A stretch of DNA of 64,000 nt from Photorhabdus asymbiotica (GCF_003634575.1 NZ_RBLJ01000005.1:62001-126000), one strand, 5' to 3'. Positions 40,096 through 52,177 are shown, counted from the first letter of the stretch. Numbers and translations are program-made. Notes: generated from the sequence alone by a model not told the origin.

Positions 40096-41165
40096 ATGAC
40101 ATCAGAACTACAGATTTACACCTCGTTACTCACCGATGTAAAGGAACGGATACGCGGTGGTCAGCTTAGGGCAGCTCAGTCCATCAATGCTGAACTGATC
40201 CAGATGTACTGGGACATTGGTCACATGCTGCATGAACGTCAGAGACAACAGGCGTGGGGGCAAGGATCATCCCGAAGCTGGCACGAGATATTGCTAATGA
40301 ATTGCCAGAGGTCAAAGGCTTCTCAGAACGGAACTTGAAACGCATGCTGCGTTTCTACCGAGAGTACGCCTTTCCTCCAGAGATGAAGCAACAAAGCAGA
40401 ATCTATTCTTCCGGAAAACCCGTATCGGCAATTGTGCCGCAGCCTGTGGCACAATTGCCGTGGGGTCACAACATTCTGCTGATTGAGCGGATAAAGGATC
40501 AAACGGAACGATTCTGGTATGCAGAACAGATTCAGAGACAGGGGTGGAGTCGTGACTCCCTGATTCAAATGATCAAAGGCAATGCTTATGCCCGGCAAGG
40601 CTCAGTTGTCAGTAACTTCAAGAACCGGTTATCTGTATCTCAGTCTGAATTGGTACAGCAAACCCTGAAGGACCCCTATGTTTTCGATTTCCTCACCCTG
40701 TCAGAACCCTTTAAGGAACGGGAGCTGGAAATGGGGCTACTCAAACACCTTGAAAAATTCCTGCTCGAACTCGGAGAAGGCTTTGCTTTTGTTGGGCGCC
40801 AATATCGTATTACTGTAAGCGAACAAGATTACTACATTGACCTGCTTTTTTATCATCTGACTTTGAGGGCTTTCGTTGTGATCGAGCTGAAACGAGGGGA
40901 GTTTAAACCTGAACATGCCGGTAAGATGAATTTCTATTGCTCGGTAGTCGATGAAAAGCTGCGGCATTCCACTGATCAACCTACCATAGGCTTGATTTTG
41001 TGCCAAACTAAAGACCGGATACTGGCCGAATATGCTTTGCGCGGTATTCAAAAACCAATTGGAGTTTCAGATTACGAATTAACCCGTGCATTGCCAGAAG
41101 ACTTGAAATCCAGCCTGCCAAGTATCGAGGAACTAGAAGCTGAACTATCACAACCATCGACATAA
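40096..41165 (+). pseudogene. YhcG-type PD-(D/E)XK nuclease (DUF1016), one-base frameshift
   Basis: The N-terminal frame (MTSELQIYTSLLTDVKERIR ... MYWDIGHMLHERQRQQAWG) shifts at the GGGGG run 40256-40260. Adding one G restores reading into GARIIPKLARDIANELPEVKGFSERNLKR and the rest to 41165, about 356 aa, the family size. The C-terminal nuclease domain is intact: YIDLLFYHLTLRAFVVIELKRG contains the D...ExK catalytic set. Family members are restriction/recombination-like nucleases, some in defence islands. The downstream ORF alone could start at 40254, but would lack the N-terminal winged-helix half. Confidence 0.8.
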
Positions 41166-41246
41166 GAGCATCAGCACCATCATCAAGCCCTTTAAATCTT
41201 GGTACATTTCACGCTATCTGCCTTTTATATTTCCTTGGAAAACAAC

Positions 41247-42152
41247 ATGAAAATTAATCTCCACAATATGGTTACAGAAAGTCGCAATCCAGCCAGTGCT
41301 AACATTGATACTTTACCAACCCTTGAAATGTTACAAGTCATTAATGATGAAGATAAAAAGGTCGCACTAGCTGTAGAACAAACTTTGCCACAAGTTGCTA
41401 AAACGGTAGACAAAATTGCCGAAGCATTTCATCAAGGAGGCCGTTTAATCTATATCGGTGCGGGTACATCTGGCCGGTTAGGAATTCTGGATGCCAGTGA
41501 ATGCCCTCCAACTTATGGCACTCAACCAGAACAAGTGATTGGCTTGATCGCCGGAGGGCATCAAGCCATCTTGAGGGCCGTTGAAAATGCAGAAGATAAC
41601 CGACAACTGGGCGAAAATGATCTTAAGGCACTACACTTTAACTCAAAAGATGTACTGGTCGGTATTGCCGCCAGTGGCCGTACACCTTATGTTTTGGCCG
41701 CCATGGTGTACGCCAAATCAGTTGGCGCTACCGTCGCCTGTATCAGCTGTAACCCTGATAGCCCGATGACACAAGCAGCCGATATTGCTATCACCCCCGT
41801 CGTTGGGCCAGAAACCGTCACTGGTTCATCACGTATGAAAGCAGGTACTGCACAAAAGCTGATCCTGAATATGCTGACCACCGGTGCCATGATCCGTACT
41901 GGTAAAGTTTATAGCAACCTGATGGTGGATGTAGCAGCAACAAATGCCAAGCTGATTGAAAGGCAGAAAAATATCGTTATGGCCGCCACGGAATGCAACC
42001 GTGAACAAGCTGAGCAAGCATTAGCTGAATGTGCTGGACATTGTAAAACCGCCATTGTGATGATTCTGGCCGGAATAGATGCTCAACAAGCAACAGCTTT
42101 ACTGAAAAAGCATCACGGCTTTATTCGCCCAGCAATCTCAACCATTCGGTAA
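41247..42152 (+). CDS. murQ: N-acetylmuramic acid 6-phosphate etherase
   Basis: 301 aa from [21 protein letters not shown] (start 41247). SIS domain with [23 protein letters not shown] containing the catalytic Glu, and [12 protein letters not shown]. Cleaves the lactyl ether of MurNAc-6-P to GlcNAc-6-P and lactate in cell-wall recycling. Followed after 30 bp by the transporter gene murP; the regulator murR and anmK are not adjacent. Confidence 0.96.
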   Translation: MKINLHNMVTESRNPASANIDTLPTLEMLQVINDEDKKVALAVEQTLPQVAKTVDKIAEAFHQGGRLIYIGAGTSGRLGILDASECPPTYGTQPEQVIGLIAGGHQAILRAVENAEDNRQLGENDLKALHFNSKDVLVGIAASGRTPYVLAAMVYAKSVGATVACISCNPDSPMTQAADIAITPVVGPETVTGSSRMKAGTAQKLILNMLTTGAMIRTGKVYSNLMVDVAATNAKLIERQKNIVMAATECNREQAEQALAECAGHCKTAIVMILAGIDAQQATALLKKHHGFIRPAISTIR

Positions 42153-42182
42153 CTGTTTCTCTTTTGAGAAGGAGTCAATAAC

Positions 42183-43634
42183 ATGGCTAAAATTAATCAG
42201 ACAGTCACTGTTCAGATCCTTAATGCCATCGGCAATGCAGGTAATGTTATCCAATGTAGCAACTGTATGACTCGCCTGCGACTGACACTGCGTGATCAAA
42301 CCCAAGTGGATAAAGCGGCACTGAAGCAAATCCCCAATGTGCTGGGCATTATCGAAAGCGATAATCAGTTTCAAGTCGTCCTTGGACCAGGAAAAGCACA
42401 AGCAGCGGCTGACATAATGAACAAACTGCTGGAATCTTCTAGCCATGTACCACAGCCTGAGCAAAACCACGCTAATTTAACCGATATTGCCTCCGCGAAT
42501 AAAAGACATCTGAAAGAAAAGCAAGTTAGCGTTGTACATAAATTCCTGACAAAATTTGCCACGATTTTTACACCACTCATTCCCGGTTTCATTGCCGTTG
42601 GTCTGCTTCTGGGCGTTGCCACTTTACTTGAGCAGATAGCCATGCAGGGCGCTCAGTCCCCTAATACGGTGTTGGTTGAAATCATCGGTTATATGAAAGT
42701 ATTCAGTAAGGGAATGTTCAGCTTTCTCAGTATTCTGATTGGCTATAACGCGCAAAAAGCATTTGGTGGCTCTGGTATAAACGGCGCGATTATCGCCTCG
42801 CTGTTTGTGCTGGGCTATAACCCGGATGCCACCAGCGGTTTCTACTCTGGTATCTCCACTTTCTTTGGTTACAGTATCGATCCACGCGGCAATATTATCG
42901 GCGTTCTGATCGCCGCTATTCTGGGTGCATGGGTAGAACGACAGGTTCGCAAGATCATTCCAGACAATCTGGATATGATCCTCACTTCAGCGATTACCCT
43001 GCTGATCATGGGAGCCATTGCCTTTACGCTTATCATGCCGCTGGGAAGTTATCTATTTAGCGGCATGTCATGGTTGTTTCTCCATCTCAATGGTAACCCT
43101 TTTGGTACAGCGATATTGGCAGGACTGTTTCTACTCGCTGTTATGTTTGGTGTTCATCAAGGGTTTGTTCCGGTCTATTTCGCACTTATGGATGCACAAG
43201 GCTTTAACTCTCTGTTCCCAATCCTTGCCATGGCAGGTGGCGGACAAGTTGGTGCTGCCCTGGCGCTGTATATCAAAGCTAACAAGGATTCTCTGCTACG
43301 CACTCAGATAAAAGGTGCCATTATTCCAGGCTTTCTCGGTATCGGTGAGCCGTTGATTTACGGGGTCACACTGCCACGAATCAAACCCTTTATCACCGCC
43401 TGTTTGGGAGGCGCTGCCGGTGGTTTCTTTATCGGTTTAGTCGCTTATTTAGGATTACCTGTTGGACTAAATACGGTTTTTGGTCCATCTGGATTGGTAG
43501 CACTGCCGTTGATGACCTCCAACAACGGTATTTTTGTCGGCATGGCCGTGTATGCTACCGGGCTGGTGGTTGCTTATCTCAGTGGTTTTGTACTGACTCT
43601 GCTATTTGGCCGTAAAAATGTTGATTTGACCTGA
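42183..43634 (+). CDS. murP: PTS MurNAc transporter, EIIBC components
   Basis: 483 aa (E. coli 474). N-terminal EIIB domain with the phosphocysteine in [14 protein letters not shown] (about residue 28), then an EIIC membrane domain from about 115 with [15 protein letters not shown] and [12 protein letters not shown]. Imports and phosphorylates MurNAc; needs a separate EIIA-Glc. AAGGAG precedes the ATG. Same operon as murQ. Confidence 0.94.
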   Translation: MAKINQTVTVQILNAIGNAGNVIQCSNCMTRLRLTLRDQTQVDKAALKQIPNVLGIIESDNQFQVVLGPGKAQAAADIMNKLLESSSHVPQPEQNHANLTDIASANKRHLKEKQVSVVHKFLTKFATIFTPLIPGFIAVGLLLGVATLLEQIAMQGAQSPNTVLVEIIGYMKVFSKGMFSFLSILIGYNAQKAFGGSGINGAIIASLFVLGYNPDATSGFYSGISTFFGYSIDPRGNIIGVLIAAILGAWVERQVRKIIPDNLDMILTSAITLLIMGAIAFTLIMPLGSYLFSGMSWLFLHLNGNPFGTAILAGLFLLAVMFGVHQGFVPVYFALMDAQGFNSLFPILAMAGGGQVGAALALYIKANKDSLLRTQIKGAIIPGFLGIGEPLIYGVTLPRIKPFITACLGGAAGGFFIGLVAYLGLPVGLNTVFGPSGLVALPLMTSNNGIFVGMAVYATGLVVAYLSGFVLTLLFGRKNVDLT

Positions 43635-43657
43635 TCAATAAGAGCGCATGACTTCCT

Positions 43658-44233
43658 TCATGCGCCCTCATTCTCTTTTCCAAAATAACGGGGCTTATCA
43701 CCCAGAATCGTTGCTCGGTGCATAATCCTACGCTGAGGCAGATAATCCGCATTAGCATAGTGCTGAGTCACCCGGTTATCCCAGATAGCAATATCATTCT
43801 CCTGCCAGCGCCAACGTACCTGAAACTCAGGTTTCGTAATATGAACAAACAGAAAGTTCAAAATTGCTTCACTCTCCTTATCACTGAGTCCCACAATCCG
43901 GGTAGTAAAGCCCTCATTAACAAACAGCGCCAAACGATCAGAGACAGGGTGCGTTCTGACAACTGGATGTAACAGGGGCGGGTTTTTCTCCTTACCCACT
44001 AACCAGCGTTGATACTCTTCTTCAGAACCGCGATGTCGATGTTCAGGAAAAGATTTAACGAAATCATGTTCCGCCTCAAGCCCTATCAGCAATTTTTTGA
44101 AAGGTTCTGACAATGCCTCAAACGCAGCGATCCCGCTGCACCACAGCGTATCTCCACCAAATGGCGGGACTTTTTTAGCCGCCAGAATCGCGCCCATCGG
44201 TGGCGTTTCAATAACAATCCGGCGGGAATCGGC
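43658..44233 (-). pseudogene. tauD: tauD fragment (taurine dioxygenase C-terminus)
   Basis: Corresponds to roughly residues 105-283 of Tau[63 protein letters not shown]. The N-terminal third, with the iron-binding HxD, is deleted, and an in-frame stop lies 13 codons before the first Met. Cannot encode a working alpha-ketoglutarate dioxygenase. Transcribed direction and order match the tauABCD operon. Confidence 0.85.
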
Positions 44234-44290
44234 TTAAAACGTTTTTTGCTCTTTTTCAGCAAAATTGCCACCTCACTTTCTGATAAAAAC

Positions 44291-45055
44291 TTATATCGAC
44301 ACCGTCTTGTGTCTGAATACCCGTTCCAAAACATATTCACGGCAGGTAATGAAATCAGGATCAGATTTAATACTGCGGCTGTGTTCTCCATCAGCAAACC
44401 GTTGACCAAAATCGAGGGTAATATGTTCAACAATCCTTCCAGGAGAAGATTCTAATAAGTACAATTGATTAGCCATAAATACCGCTTCTTCAATATCGAG
44501 AGTAATCAACAAGCACTGTTTTTTACTGTCACGCCAAATAGTCAGCAATAATTCCTGCATCTGCTCTCTGGTATAGGCATCAAGCGCAGCAACCGGCTCA
44601 TCCAGCAGTAATAATTGAGGTCCAACCGCCAATGCACGGGCAATACCAACCCGCTGCCGCTGACCACCAGACAGTTGCCAGATGTAATCATCTTCATGAT
44701 CACTCAAACCGACCTGATGAATGAGCTGCCGGGCGGTATCCTGTCTCTGTTTTTAGGCATACCAGCAAATCTCAGCCCCAATGCAACATTGTCCAAAACA
44801 TTCAGCCATGGCATCAATCCTTCATCCTGAAACACCACGCCACGCTCTACGCCAGGTCCGGTTACTGGTTTACCATTCAGCCAGATATCCCCTGAATAAG
44901 GTGTCAGAAAACCCGCGATCAAATTCAACAAGGTTGTTTTGCCACAACCGGATGGCCCGGATTACGACAAACTGCCCCGCTGTAATATCAAAAGTGATAT
45001 CACGAAGAACTTCTTTGTCCTGATATCTGGCCGTTAACCCGCTAATTTGTAGCAT
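44291..45055 (-). pseudogene. tauB: tauB (taurine ABC transporter ATPase), two frameshifts
   Basis: Begins MLQISGLTARYQDKEVLRDITF at 45055. One extra base near 44957-44962 breaks the frame inside the Walker A region ([17 protein letters not shown] reads in the next frame). A second shift near 44750-44757 separates this from [15 protein letters not shown] and the remaining [15 protein letters not shown] / [11 protein letters not shown] half. All sequence blocks are still recognisable, so the decay is recent. tauC is gone except perhaps a few residues near 44210-44280. Confidence 0.85.
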
Positions 45056-45170
45056 CGTTGCCCCTTGCCACCGTTAATAAAACAGCACTCCTGACAAATT
45101 TATCTGTCACATAATCCTGGTAACTATCAGTAACTTGAGCAATCTTGCCTTGCTGTTGCAGAAATTCTGA
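45042..45170 (-). pseudogene. tauA: tauA C-terminal remnant
   Basis: A 42-codon minus-strand frame (FLQQQGKIAQVTDSYQDYVTD ...) with no start, ending in TAG inside the tauB start region. The wording and position fit the end of the taurine-binding protein TauA. The rest of tauA is deleted up to the LysE-type gene. Confidence 0.6.
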
Positions 45171-45250
45171 TTAAGTGTTGTAGATATTTGCCAAAGCAAA
45201 AAAGAATGAATAAATATGCTTTATAACTAAAATGAAATTAATGTATTGAA

Positions 45251-45859
45251 TTACCCAAGCCAAATTAATGGCACACAAGCTGCCGTCAATATTCCCATCA
45301 TGATATTGAAAATAAACCATGCATTACGGCTACGAAGTAATATTCCAATCAGCGAACCAAAACCCGCCCACACGATACTACTCAGAAAACTTATTAATAC
45401 CATTGCGCCACTAATAACTATGATGGAATAGAGATACTGTTCACCAGCAATACTGTAGCTACCAACCGATCCCAATCCTATTAACCAAGCCTTCGGATTC
45501 AGGAACTGTAATAACCAGCCCTGATACCACCGCACTGGCTTGATAACAGCGTTATCTTTGGTATCCAGACGCCGGTAACTGGCAGTTACCGTTTTCCATG
45601 CAAGCCATAGCAAATAGAGGCTACCCGCAATTTTCATTATCGTGTGGATAGCTGGGTAAACTAACAATAATGCCGCTATACCGAACGCGGACAAATATAA
45701 AATAGTCTGCATTCCCAACAGAATGCCGAATATCAGTCCCAAAGAGCGAATAACACCAAAATTAGCACCCGATGACGTCAACAACATGTTGTTTGGACCA
45801 GGTGTAATGGAAGAAATAAACAAAAAAGTTGTTAATGAAAGAATCAAGCTTGTTGTCAT
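45251..45859 (-). CDS. LysE/RhtB-family exporter
   Basis: 202 aa, about six membrane helices. N-terminal signature TPGPNNMLLTSSGANFG and the central FLNPKAWLIGLG are typical of amino-acid/homoserine-lactone exporters. Substrate not predictable. Stand-alone gene between the decayed tau locus and yheT, convergent with none; its promoter lies in the 102-bp divergent gap with yheT. Confidence 0.88.
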   Translation of the reverse strand: MTTSLILSLTTFLFISSITPGPNNMLLTSSGANFGVIRSLGLIFGILLGMQTILYLSAFGIAALLLVYPAIHTIMKIAGSLYLLWLAWKTVTASYRRLDTKDNAVIKPVRWYQGWLLQFLNPKAWLIGLGSVGSYSIAGEQYLYSIIVISGAMVLISFLSSIVWAGFGSLIGILLRSRNAWFIFNIMMGILTAACVPLIWLG

Positions 45860-45961
45860 GAATAGTTACCTTTCATCCTGAATATTGGCGTTTCCCTTTC
45901 ACAGAAAATATCAGTATGTTATTCACCATACAAGATAACTAATCATTAAATCGGAACCATT

Positions 45962-46942
45962 ATGTCTGATATCTTTCGTCCTCTAACCGGTGCCAGTAAT
46001 CCACATTTGCAAACATTACTCCCGCGTTTAGTGCGGTGGTATCCTGCATTACAGCCATACTGGCAACGACTTAATCTGCCAGATAACGATTTTGTTGACC
46101 TAGCATGGAGTGAAGATCCAACAACCGCGGCCCACAAGCCACGGTTGATCTTGTTTCATGGGCTGGAGGGAAGTTTCAATAGCCCCTACGCCAACGGTTT
46201 GCTCCATATCTGCCAGAAAAGAGGCTGGCTTGGGGTTGTCATGCACTTCCGCGGATGCAGTGGTGAACCGAATCGCCAGAAACGTCTCTACCACTCAGGC
46301 GAAACAAATGATGCCCGTTATTTTTTAAACTGGTTAAAACAGACCTACGGTGATGCTCCAACTTCAGCAGTAGGTTATTCAATTGGAGGTAATGTACTGG
46401 CTTGTTATCTGGCAGAAGAAAAAACAAACGCCCAAGTCAATGCGGCAGTCGTTGTTTCCGCTCCCCTGATGCTGGAAGCCTGTTCCAACCGGATAGAAAG
46501 AGGATTTTCTCAAGTTTATGAGCGCTATCTACTTAACAGTCTGAAACGCAATATTACCCGCAAATTGCTACGCTACCCAAATTCACTACCAATCAATCTG
46601 TCTCAGGTAAAAAGATTGAAACGCATTCGGGAATTTGATGAAATTGTCACCGCTAAAATCCACAATTTTAAAGATGCAGTCGACTACTATCGCCAATGCA
46701 GTGCGTTACCACGTCTGCCTGACATTACTGTGCCATTGTTGATCATTCATGCCAAAGACGATCCCTTTATGGCACCGGAAGTCATTCCTGATCTCAAAAC
46801 TTTGCCCAAGAATATTGAATATCAAATGACAGAACATGGTGGGCATGTCGGCTTTGTGAGTGGTTCGTTTAAGAAGCCACAAATGTGGTTGGAACAACGT
46901 ATTCCAAGTTGGCTGTCATCTTATCTGGAGCAACCACAATGA
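45962..46942 (+). CDS. yheT: YheT alpha/beta hydrolase
   Basis: 326 aa; [15 protein letters not shown] oxyanion region, nucleophile elbow GYSIGGN (Ser about 142), acid in HAKDDPFM and His in HGGHVGF. AB-hydrolase/YheT family of uncertain physiological substrate. First gene of yheT-yheU-prkB; overlaps yheU by 4 bp. Confidence 0.94.
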   Translation: MSDIFRPLTGASNPHLQTLLPRLVRWYPALQPYWQRLNLPDNDFVDLAWSEDPTTAAHKPRLILFHGLEGSFNSPYANGLLHICQKRGWLGVVMHFRGCSGEPNRQKRLYHSGETNDARYFLNWLKQTYGDAPTSAVGYSIGGNVLACYLAEEKTNAQVNAAVVVSAPLMLEACSNRIERGFSQVYERYLLNSLKRNITRKLLRYPNSLPINLSQVKRLKRIREFDEIVTAKIHNFKDAVDYYRQCSALPRLPDITVPLLIIHAKDDPFMAPEVIPDLKTLPKNIEYQMTEHGGHVGFVSGSFKKPQMWLEQRIPSWLSSYLEQPQ

Positions 46943-47157
46943 TTATTCCATGGCAACAACTGGCGCCAGAAACTCTGCTAAATTTGATAGAGAGCTTTGT
47001 CTTGCGGGAAGGCACTGACTATGGCGAACATGAAAAATCGCTCGAGCAAAAAGTCGCTGACATACGCCGCCAGTTAGAACAAGGGGATGTTATGCTGGTG
47101 TGGTCTGAACTGCATGAAAGCATCAATATTATGCCGAAAGGAATGTTCCATCCTTAA
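46939..47157 (+). CDS. yheU: YheU family protein
   Basis: 72 aa from [33 protein letters not shown] overlap with yheT. A small conserved acidic protein (UPF0270) of unknown role, invariably between yheT and prkB. Confidence 0.92.
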   Translation: MIIPWQQLAPETLLNLIESFVLREGTDYGEHEKSLEQKVADIRRQLEQGDVMLVWSELHESINIMPKGMFHP

Positions 47158-47177
47158 CATTATGGAGTTTACTGTTT

Positions 47178-48047
47178 ATGTCAGCCAAACATCCGATTAT
47201 TGCGATTACCGGCTCCAGCGGAGCCGGAACAACTACAACGAGTTTAGCTTTCCGTAAAATTTTCCAGCAACTTAACATCAGTGCAGCACAAATAGAGGGC
47301 GACAGTTTCCACCGTTACACCCGTCCTGAAATGGATGCAGCAATTCGTAAAGCCAAAGAACAAGGCAGACATATCAGTTACTTTGGGCCAGAAGCCAATG
47401 ATTTTGGCATGCTGGAAAAAACCATGCTTGACTACGGTGCAACTGGTGAAGGCCGTTGTCGGAAATATCTCCATACTTATGACGATGCGGTTCCTTACAA
47501 CCAACTACCCGGTACATTTACTCCATGGGAATCCCTACCTCAAAAAACCGATGTGCTGTTCTATGAAGGTCTGCATGGCGGTGTTGTCACACCACAACAT
47601 AACGTTGCCAGTCATGTCGATCTGCTGGTGGGGGTTGTGCCGATTGTCAACCTTGAATGGATACAGAAGCTCATTCGTGATACCGGAGAACGAGGACATT
47701 CACAGGAAGCGGTGATGGACTCCGTTGTTCGTTCTATGGATGATTATATCAATTACATTACGCCACAATTTTCGCGAACACATATTAACTTTCAACGTGT
47801 CCCTACCGTTGATACCTCCAATCCATTTTCAGCTAAAGCCATTCCATCACTAGATGAAAGTTTTATTGTCATCCGTTTCCGTGATCTGACTCAGATTGAT
47901 TTCCCATACCTTCTATCAATGCTACAAGGCTCATTCGTTTCAAGTATCAATACTATTGTGGTTCCGGGCGGAAAAATGGGACTGGCAATGGAGTTAATTA
48001 TGACACCATTAGTACAACGATTACTGGAAGGGGAAAAGATTTGCTGA
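47178..48047 (+). CDS. prkB: Phosphoribulokinase-like protein PrkB
   Basis: 289 aa; P-loop GSSGAGTTTTSLAF, then QIEGDSFHRYTRPEMD and FYEGLHGG as in PRK/uridine-kinase-like enzymes. The enterobacterial protein's substrate is unproven because no Calvin cycle exists here. Downstream of yheU by 20 bp. Confidence 0.93.
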   Translation: MSAKHPIIAITGSSGAGTTTTSLAFRKIFQQLNISAAQIEGDSFHRYTRPEMDAAIRKAKEQGRHISYFGPEANDFGMLEKTMLDYGATGEGRCRKYLHTYDDAVPYNQLPGTFTPWESLPQKTDVLFYEGLHGGVVTPQHNVASHVDLLVGVVPIVNLEWIQKLIRDTGERGHSQEAVMDSVVRSMDDYINYITPQFSRTHINFQRVPTVDTSNPFSAKAIPSLDESFIVIRFRDLTQIDFPYLLSMLQGSFVSSINTIVVPGGKMGLAMELIMTPLVQRLLEGEKIC

Positions 48048-48116
48048 TCAAAACCGAGGATAAATTCAAGAAATCTAGGATCTGAATTCACATAGTTACA
48101 TTATTCAGTTAATAAA

Positions 48117-48155
48117 ACAGGTAACTGAAATATTAGTTACCTGTCGTTATTTTTT
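48117..48155. terminator. Bidirectional prkB/yhfA terminator
   Basis: ACAGGTAACT / TAGTTACCTGT hairpin with T-run on the plus side, between the convergent prkB and yhfA genes. Confidence 0.8.
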
Positions 48156-48172
48156 AAGCGATAAATAATACC

Positions 48173-48580
48173 TTAACCTACATCTTTAATTTCAAAACTG
48201 TGGGTAATTTCAACTGACTTTCCCAGCATCAACGAAACAGAGCAATATTTTTCTGCGGAAAGCATAACTGCACGCTCAACCGCTTTATCTGTTAAATCTT
48301 TGCCTGTCACAATGAAATGCAGATTAATATGAGTAAACAAGCGGGGCGCTTCTTCACGACGGCGGGAAGTTAGTTTGACTTCACAATCTATTACGTCATA
48401 TCTACCTTTCTGCAAAATAGAAACAACATCAATCGTACTACAGCCACCGGCGGCCATTAATACCATTTCCATTGGACTTGGTGCCTTATCACCGGCATTT
48501 CCATCCATCATTATCTGATGACCCGAAGACGACTCCCCCAAAAGAGATAACCCTTCAACCCATTTTACCCGCGCTTGCAT
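48173..48580 (-). CDS. yhfA: OsmC-family protein YhfA
   Basis: 135 aa, E. coli-like. OsmC/Ohr fold; the family's second redox Cys is visible in AAGGCSTIDVVSIL with another in AEKYCSVSLMLGK, giving a possible peroxidatic pair. Divergent from crp, as in E. coli. Confidence 0.92.
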   Translation of the reverse strand: MQARVKWVEGLSLLGESSSGHQIMMDGNAGDKAPSPMEMVLMAAGGCSTIDVVSILQKGRYDVIDCEVKLTSRRREEAPRLFTHINLHFIVTGKDLTDKAVERAVMLSAEKYCSVSLMLGKSVEITHSFEIKDVG

Positions 48581-48901
48581 AATCCCCCCTTAAACCATTT
48601 TTTGCATCAAAATCTACTCTTTCGGTATTAAACTGGCAATCTAATGCGCAGTTCATTATGCTGAAACAATACAAGACAAGACATAAACCTTTTCCTATGC
48701 TACAAACAGAAGCAGGTCAGGTATATATTAGGTTAGGATCAATACTCAGGGTTCAAATTTTAGATAACCTATATAAAACTTTTACCTGTCGGTTTTTCAA
48801 CAAACTAATATGTTAAGCTAGTGTCTTTATAAGCCAGCCTGACGAGAAACTTTTAGATTCTCGTGTTATTTAGGCAGCGATAACAACAGAGGATGAAGCG
48901 A
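48581..48901. promoter_or_regulatory. yhfA-crp divergent regulatory region
   Basis: 321 bp without an ORF, holding the crp promoter and long leader and the yhfA promoter. In E. coli CRP binds here and autoregulates; I could not find a clear TGTGA-N6-TCACA match by eye. Confidence 0.6.
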
Positions 48902-49534
48902 ATGGTTCTCGGCAAGCCACAAACAGACCCTACTCTTGAATGGTTTTTGTCACACTGCCATATTCATAAATATCCATCTAAAAGCACGCTTATTCATCAA
49001 GGCGAAAAAGCAGAGACGCTTTACTACATCGTAAAAGGCTCTGTTGCAGTTTTGATTAAAGATGAAGAAGGCAAAGAGATGATCCTCTCCTATTTAAATC
49101 AGGGAGATTTCATTGGCGAACTTGGATTATTTGAAGAAGGGCAAGAGCGTACAGCCTGGGTACGGGCCAAAAGTGCCTGTGAAGTGGCTGAAATTTCTTA
49201 TAAAAAATTCCGCCAACTGATTCAGGTAAACCCGGATATTCTAATGCGTTTATCTGCCCAAATGGCAAGCCGTTTGCAAACGACTTCTGAGAAAGTCGGT
49301 AATCTAGCCTTCCTGGATGTTACCGGTCGGATTGCTCAGACCTTGCTAAATCTGGCGAAACAGCCAGATGCTATGACCCACCCGGATGGGATGCAAATCA
49401 AAATCACACGTCAGGAAATTGGCCAAATTGTTGGCTGTTCCCGTGAAACGGTTGGTCGTATTCTGAAAATGCTGGAAGATCAAAACCTAATCTCCGCACA
49501 CGGCAAAACAATTGTTGTTTACGGTACACGTTAA
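48902..49534 (+). CDS. crp: cAMP receptor protein
   Basis: 210 aa from [20 protein letters not shown] (start 48902; three earlier in-frame codons are not conserved). cAMP pocket [15 protein letters not shown] and DNA-recognition helix [11 protein letters not shown] are the same as in E. coli, from which it differs at only a few residues (for example SRLQTTSEK). Global carbon regulator; also represses spf, encoded 4 kb away. Confidence 0.98.
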   Translation: MVLGKPQTDPTLEWFLSHCHIHKYPSKSTLIHQGEKAETLYYIVKGSVAVLIKDEEGKEMILSYLNQGDFIGELGLFEEGQERTAWVRAKSACEVAEISYKKFRQLIQVNPDILMRLSAQMASRLQTTSEKVGNLAFLDVTGRIAQTLLNLAKQPDAMTHPDGMQIKITRQEIGQIVGCSRETVGRILKMLEDQNLISAHGKTIVVYGTR

Positions 49535-49543
49535 CACCTGATT

Positions 49544-49576
49544 AATCAGCGCACTATACTGCGCTGATTTTTCTTG
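49544..49576 (+). terminator. crp terminator
   Basis: AATCAGCGCA / TGCGCTGATT stem with TTTTCTT tail, ten bases after the crp stop. Confidence 0.85.
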
Positions 49577-49582
49577 TGCTTG

Positions 49583-50809
<1,227 letters not shown>

Positions 50810-50915
50810 TTATATACATGATTTAATAGTGAAAATATAATCACAAAATATGCATAAAAAATCAAAGATGGGCAAATGAAAAAGATGAATAAATAAAGAA
50901 ATTATCGGTATCTGG

Positions 50916-51491
50916 TTAATATCTAAGAAAATTACTCAGTAGCTGATGTCCTTGCTCGCTGAGAATACTTTCTGGATGAAACTGCACACCTTCCAGAGGC
51001 AGCGTGCGGTGGCGAATGCCCATGATTTCATCTACATTGCCGTCATGCTGGCTCCATGCAGTAACTTCAAATGAAGCAGGCAGCGTTTCTGCGGCAATCA
51101 CCAACGAATGGTAACGGGTCACCGTTAATGGCCGGTTAAGCCCTTTAAATACACCTTGCTGATTATGATGAATAGCAGAAGTTTTCCCATGCATGACTTC
51201 TCTGGCTTTTACCACACTGGCCCCGAATGCTTGCCCAATTGCCTGATGACCAAGACACACACCCAAAATCGGCAATCGACCCGCAAAATGTGAAATCGCA
51301 GCCAGAGAAATTCCTGCTTCATTTGGCGTACAGGGGCCTGGGGAAATAACAAGATGAGTGGGAGACAATCTTTCAATATCTTCAAGCTGTAATTCATCAT
51401 TGCGCTTGACTAAAACATCTGTTCCCAATTCACAAAAGTATTGATATAAGTTATATGTAAAAGAATCGTAGTTATCTATTATTAATAACAT
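50916..51491 (-). CDS. pabA: Aminodeoxychorismate synthase, glutamine amidotransferase component
   Basis: 191 aa from [19 protein letters not shown] (start 51491 with AGGA nine bases before; an ATG three codons earlier is less likely). Class I amidotransferase triad: Cys in [10 protein letters not shown] and His/Glu in GVQFHPESI. Supplies ammonia to PabB for folate. A short insert (SQHDGNVDE) near residue 160 is absent from E. coli. The E. coli neighbours fic and yhfG are missing. Confidence 0.95.
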   Translation of the reverse strand: MLLIIDNYDSFTYNLYQYFCELGTDVLVKRNDELQLEDIERLSPTHLVISPGPCTPNEAGISLAAISHFAGRLPILGVCLGHQAIGQAFGASVVKAREVMHGKTSAIHHNQQGVFKGLNRPLTVTRYHSLVIAAETLPASFEVTAWSQHDGNVDEIMGIRHRTLPLEGVQFHPESILSEQGHQLLSNFLRY

Positions 51492-51732
51492 GGGAAACAA
51501 TCCTACTCATTTATCGCTGTATTTGTTGCCCTGCCACTCCTGCAATTTATTTATCATGAACAACATGATTTCAGGTAAAACGGCCTAAAGACAACGGGGC
51601 GGCTATCATAGCACATCAACATTTGTAGCATAGCACAACAAAATCAATGGCTATTTTTCATTCAACAAACTTACTCTCTCACCTACAAAACATATGCTCT
51701 ATTCTGATATTCCATAAGTAAAGGTAATTGTT

Positions 51733-52083
51733 ATGAAGACAAAACTGATTATAGCATCTCTTTTTTTACTGTCTTTCCCCACACTAGCCACAACTAAGGT
51801 TGCCAATATTTTCTTCCCAGTAAAAGGAGTGATTTGCGATAAAAAAGGAGAATACTGCGCTGATCAGGAAGGCTTATCACTAAAACTCACCGAGAAATAT
51901 TTAGGAAAAAAAGCCTCGAAACGCCTAAAAGATATGATTGGTGACGGAAAGTATTTTGACTCTTCATCATACACTTTAAGTAATGGTGTACACTGTGCGA
52001 GTAAAGAGAGGAAATGTTATAAAGATAGGTATTTTCCACGAAGCGAAGAAAATAAAGAATTTACCCAAAAGATGTATGAATAA
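51733..52083 (+). CDS. Small secreted protein, YcgJ/Fels-1 prophage-like family
   Basis: 116 aa with a signal peptide (MKTKLIIASLFLLSFPTLA). The mature part has FFPVKGVICDKKGEYCADQEGLS and a second Cys pair (VHCASKERKCYKDRYF), the pattern of the YcgJ/Fels-1-like periplasmic family. Two disulfides are likely (DsbA is encoded in this window). Function unknown. Stand-alone gene with its own terminator, replacing fic-yhfG. Confidence 0.7.
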   Translation: MKTKLIIASLFLLSFPTLATTKVANIFFPVKGVICDKKGEYCADQEGLSLKLTEKYLGKKASKRLKDMIGDGKYFDSSSYTLSNGVHCASKERKCYKDRYFPRSEENKEFTQKMYE

Positions 52084-52088
52084 TAGCG

Positions 52089-52122
52089 AAACTGGCCTTC
52101 ATTTAATGCAGGCCAGTTTTTC
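52089..52122 (+). terminator. Terminator after the YcgJ-like gene
   Basis: AACTGGCCT / AGGCCAGTTTTT hairpin, six bases after the stop; may also serve ppiA from the other side. Confidence 0.82.
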
Positions 52123-52177
52123 AATCTGATGAAAATGAACCGGAAGATCAAAAACTACCACAGCCAAGGTAATAAAA

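Noticed and set aside
44086-44433. 115-aa minus-strand ORF as a new gene
   Set aside because: It is an out-of-frame reading of the decayed tauB/tauC/tauD region.
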